From positions 1 to 8,898 of the forward strand of contig JAMONE010000163.1 in NCBI GenBank assembly GCA_027066695.1: 8,898 nucleotides of DNA, written 5' to 3'. Source of the stretch: Micavibrio sp. Its GTDB lineage: Bacteria; Pseudomonadota; Alphaproteobacteria; Micavibrionales; Micavibrionaceae. Below the pieces are notes generated by a model that did not search any database, had not been told where the DNA came from, and saw nothing but the letters and a program-made list of their open reading frames with translations. Positions 7,031 through 8,898 of the stretch are shown here, one piece after another. The position numbers and the translations under genes are program-made. Position 1 is the first letter of the stretch; every line of letters begins with the position of its first letter.

Positions 7031-7864
7031 ATGAATATTGCGGATTTTGATGTATATAAAGACTTACTAAAAGCTAGCTCGGGGCTTGTGCTTACGCAAG
7101 ATAAATCATACCTACTCGATTCTCGACTAAATCCAGTGGCAAAAAAATGGGGTTATGACGATATCGCTGCCATGACAAATATATTACGCGGAGTTCCTCC
7201 AAAAGACTTGATAAAAGATATCATTGAGGCAATGACAACTAATGAAACATCGTTTTTCCGCGATACAAGACCGTTTGAGATATTCAAAGATGTTGTGCTG
7301 CCTTACTATAAGAATAAAGTTGGACACTCTAAAAGACTGCGTATTTGGTGCGCCGCCGCTTCTAGTGGGCAAGAGCCGTACTCTCTAGCTATGACAATAA
7401 AGGAAGAAGCCGCAAAAATGCCTGGATGGAGTTTTGAAATTACAGCTACCGATATATCCCAAGATATTCTTGACCAAGCAAAAGAAGGCTCATACTCACA
7501 ATTTGAAGTACAGCGTGGCCTGCCAATCACTCATTTAATGAAATATTTTACTCAAAATGGTGATAAATGGATAATTAATCAAGACATTAGAAATATGATT
7601 AATTACAAATATTTTAATTTACTAACCCCAATGACAAGCCTTGGCCAATTTGATGTTGTATTTTGCCGTAACGTACTTATCTATTTTGATCCTCCTACAA
7701 AAAAGGATGTTATGGAACGAGCTTGTAAGCAAATGGCCGATGATGGCTTTTTCTTCCTTGGTGGTGCGGAAACTGTTTTGGGTATTACTGATGCCTTTAA
7801 AGGCATAAAAGACAGGCGTGGCCTTTACGCAAAAACAAACAGTGCGCACATACAAGCTGCGTAA
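7031..7864 (+). CDS. cheR: Chemotaxis protein-glutamate O-methyltransferase CheR
   Basis: CheR uses S-adenosylmethionine to methylate glutamates on chemoreceptors, opposing CheB. The 277 residues comprise the all-helical N-terminal domain (about 1-75) and the Rossmann-type catalytic domain. Key segments are MTTNETSFFRD (residues 68-78), the SAM-binding motif WCAAASSGQEPYS (106-118), the acidic TATDIS (138-143), and the FCRNVLIYFD motif (211-220). No TPR or other extension is present. GGA at 7020-7022 sits 8 bases before the ATG. It is the last gene of the cheA-cheW-cheY-cheB-cheR run; purH follows 69 bases on and is functionally unrelated. No chemoreceptor gene is nearby, so its substrates must be encoded elsewhere. 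Confidence 0.96.
   Translation: MNIADFDVYKDLLKASSGLVLTQDKSYLLDSRLNPVAKKWGYDDIAAMTNILRGVPPKDLIKDIIEAMTTNETSFFRDTRPFEIFKDVVLPYYKNKVGHSKRLRIWCAAASSGQEPYSLAMTIKEEAAKMPGWSFEITATDISQDILDQAKEGSYSQFEVQRGLPITHLMKYFTQNGDKWIINQDIRNMINYKYFNLLTPMTSLGQFDVVFCRNVLIYFDPPTKKDVMERACKQMADDGFFFLGGAETVLGITDAFKGIKDRRGLYAKTNSAHIQAA
7791..7806. repeat. 16-base perfect palindrome inside the 3' end of cheR
   Basis: The bases ATGCCTTTAAAGGCAT read identically on both strands and are followed by AAAA. They encode DAFKGI of CheR (the outermost bases fall in flanking codons). It could be a binding site or a weak hairpin, but chance is a realistic explanation at this length in A+T-rich DNA. Confidence 0.4.
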
Positions 7865-7870
7865 AAGTGA

Positions 7871-7899
7871 TTGCGCCTGTTCCTATTTACTCCTATACT
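7871..7899 (+). promoter_or_regulatory. Candidate sigma70-type promoter of purH
   Basis: TTGCGC at 7871-7876 and TATACT at 7894-7899 are separated by exactly 17 bases, the optimal spacing. The -10 matches consensus at five of six positions, the -35 at three of six. Transcription would start near 7906, about 28 bases before the purH ATG. The elements lie in the short gap after cheR, which supports purH being transcribed separately from the che cluster. No PurR-like operator was recognised. Confidence 0.45.
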
Positions 7900-7933
7900 T
7901 CGCGCCTTATAGATACATAATTGGTGGAAGAAT

Positions 7934-8898
7934 ATGGCTAACGACACAATAAACAACCCAAGCGCAATTAAGATAAAACGCGCACTTATTTCAGTTTCAG
8001 ATAAAACAAATATTGAGCAATTTGCCAGACAGCTTGAAGAAAATAATATTGAAATATTATCCACTGGCGGCACAGCAAAAGCATTAACAACCGCAGGCAT
8101 TAAAGTTACGCAAGTATCTGATTATACAGGATTTCCTGAAATTATGGATGGACGGGTAAAAACCCTGCATCCAAAAATTCATGGTGGTATATTGGCTCGC
8201 CTTGATAATTCAGAGCATGTATCAGCGATGGAGCAAAATGAAATATCTGCTATAGATATGGTGGTTATCAATCTATACCCTTTCGTTGAAACAGTTCATA
8301 GCGGCGCAAACTTTCCTGAATGTATTGAAAATATAGATATTGGCGGGCCTGCAATGATTCGCGCCGCCGCAAAAAATCACGACTTTGTGACTGTAATCAC
8401 AGACCCCCAAGACTATGACAGGGTGCTTGAAGATATGAGTAATAATGACGGCGGAGTTACCAAAGCTACTCGCCAAAAACTTGCCTTTACTGCATTTTCT
8501 ATGACCGCTACTTATGATTCCAGCATCGCAGGATGGTTCGCCACACAAGTGGAAGAAGAAACCCCGCGCCGCATAAGCTTTTCTGGCACGTTAAAACAAA
8601 AACTAAGATATGGTGAAAACCCCCATCAAAGAGCAGCTCTATACCTTATTGATGATACATTGCGCCCAGGAGCTGCGCGCGCAACACAAATCCAAGGAAA
8701 GGATCTTTCCTACAATAATTTGAATGATACAAACGCCGCCTTTGAGCTTGTCGCAGAGTTTGAAGAGCCAACCGTTGCTATCATCAAACATGCTAACCCG
8801 TGCGGCGTTGCCTCTGATAGCGATATATTAAAAGCTTACAGCAACGCTCTAGCATGCGATCCGACTAGCGCATTTGGCGGAATTATCGCGCTTAACCG
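7934..8898 (+). CDS. purH: Bifunctional purine biosynthesis protein PurH, 3'-truncated by the window edge
   Basis: PurH performs the last two steps of de novo IMP synthesis: formyl transfer from 10-formyl-THF to AICAR, then IMP cyclohydrolase ring closure. The frame stays open from the ATG at 7934 to the right edge, giving 321 complete codons of an expected 520 or so. The N-terminal cyclohydrolase (MGS-like) domain shows RALISVSDKTN, ILSTGGTAKAL, GFPEIMDGRVKTLHPKIHGG (residues 66-85) and IDIGGPAMIRAAAKN. The transformylase domain begins near 205 with LRYGENPHQ and includes the catalytic KHANPCGVA (285-293) before the sequence is cut. GGTGG at 7923-7927 precedes the ATG by 6 bases; an in-frame GTG at 7925 would overlap it and is unlikely. 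The first dozen residues are a short polar extension before the conserved domain. This is a housekeeping gene flanking the chemotaxis cluster. Confidence 0.96.
   Translation, partial: MANDTINNPSAIKIKRALISVSDKTNIEQFARQLEENNIEILSTGGTAKALTTAGIKVTQVSDYTGFPEIMDGRVKTLHPKIHGGILARLDNSEHVSAMEQNEISAIDMVVINLYPFVETVHSGANFPECIENIDIGGPAMIRAAAKNHDFVTVITDPQDYDRVLEDMSNNDGGVTKATRQKLAFTAFSMTATYDSSIAGWFATQVEEETPRRISFSGTLKQKLRYGENPHQRAALYLIDDTLRPGAARATQIQGKDLSYNNLNDTNAAFELVAEFEEPTVAIIKHANPCGVASDSDILKAYSNALACDPTSAFGGIIALN

Noticed and set aside
7842..7849. Eight-base palindrome GTGCGCAC near the end of cheR
   Set aside because: Too short to be meaningful and not accompanied by a T-tract or a second copy.

Overview
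The window is a bacterial chromosome segment, most likely from an alphaproteobacterium of moderate to low G+C. The lineage call rests on three things: a ChpT-type histidine phosphotransferase (a family essentially confined to Alphaproteobacteria), a CheA ending in a receiver domain like the CheAY proteins of Rhodospirillales, and the style of the CheY and phosphomannomutase sequences. Genus cannot be fixed from the sequence; a Rhodospirillales-like or Micavibrio-like lineage is a guess. All eight genes are on the + strand.

Layout: (1) positions 3-1223, the 3' part of a phosphomannomutase/phosphoglucomutase gene that runs off the left edge. (2) 1249-1899, chpT, 25 bases downstream of it. (3) a 186-base A+T-rich gap with candidate promoters. 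(4) 2086-7864, a compact chemotaxis cluster cheA-cheW-cheY-cheB-cheR. (5) 7934 to the right edge, the 5' part of purH, which has its own likely promoter just upstream and no ORF closed inside the window.

How the genes work together: CheA and CheW would form the core signalling array with chemoreceptors encoded elsewhere. CheA phosphorylates CheY (motor output) and CheB (receptor demethylation, opposed by the methyltransferase CheR). CheA is unusual in architecture: HPt, a long low-complexity linker instead of a recognisable P2 domain, P3/P4 kinase core, a P5 CheW domain with an internal insertion, a second CheW-like domain, a poly-Asp linker and a complete C-terminal receiver. No CheZ, CheC, CheX or CheD is present, so the CheA receiver may act as a phosphate sink. 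ChpT, which in Caulobacter and relatives relays phosphate from CckA to CtrA and CpdR, sits directly upstream and may link cell-cycle or flagellar control to chemotaxis.

I see no wholly new system here. The cluster is a recognisable alphaproteobacterial chemotaxis operon; the points worth a second look are the CheA architecture, the chpT-che adjacency and a few sequence-level details. No mobile elements, CRISPR arrays, tRNA or rRNA genes were seen.
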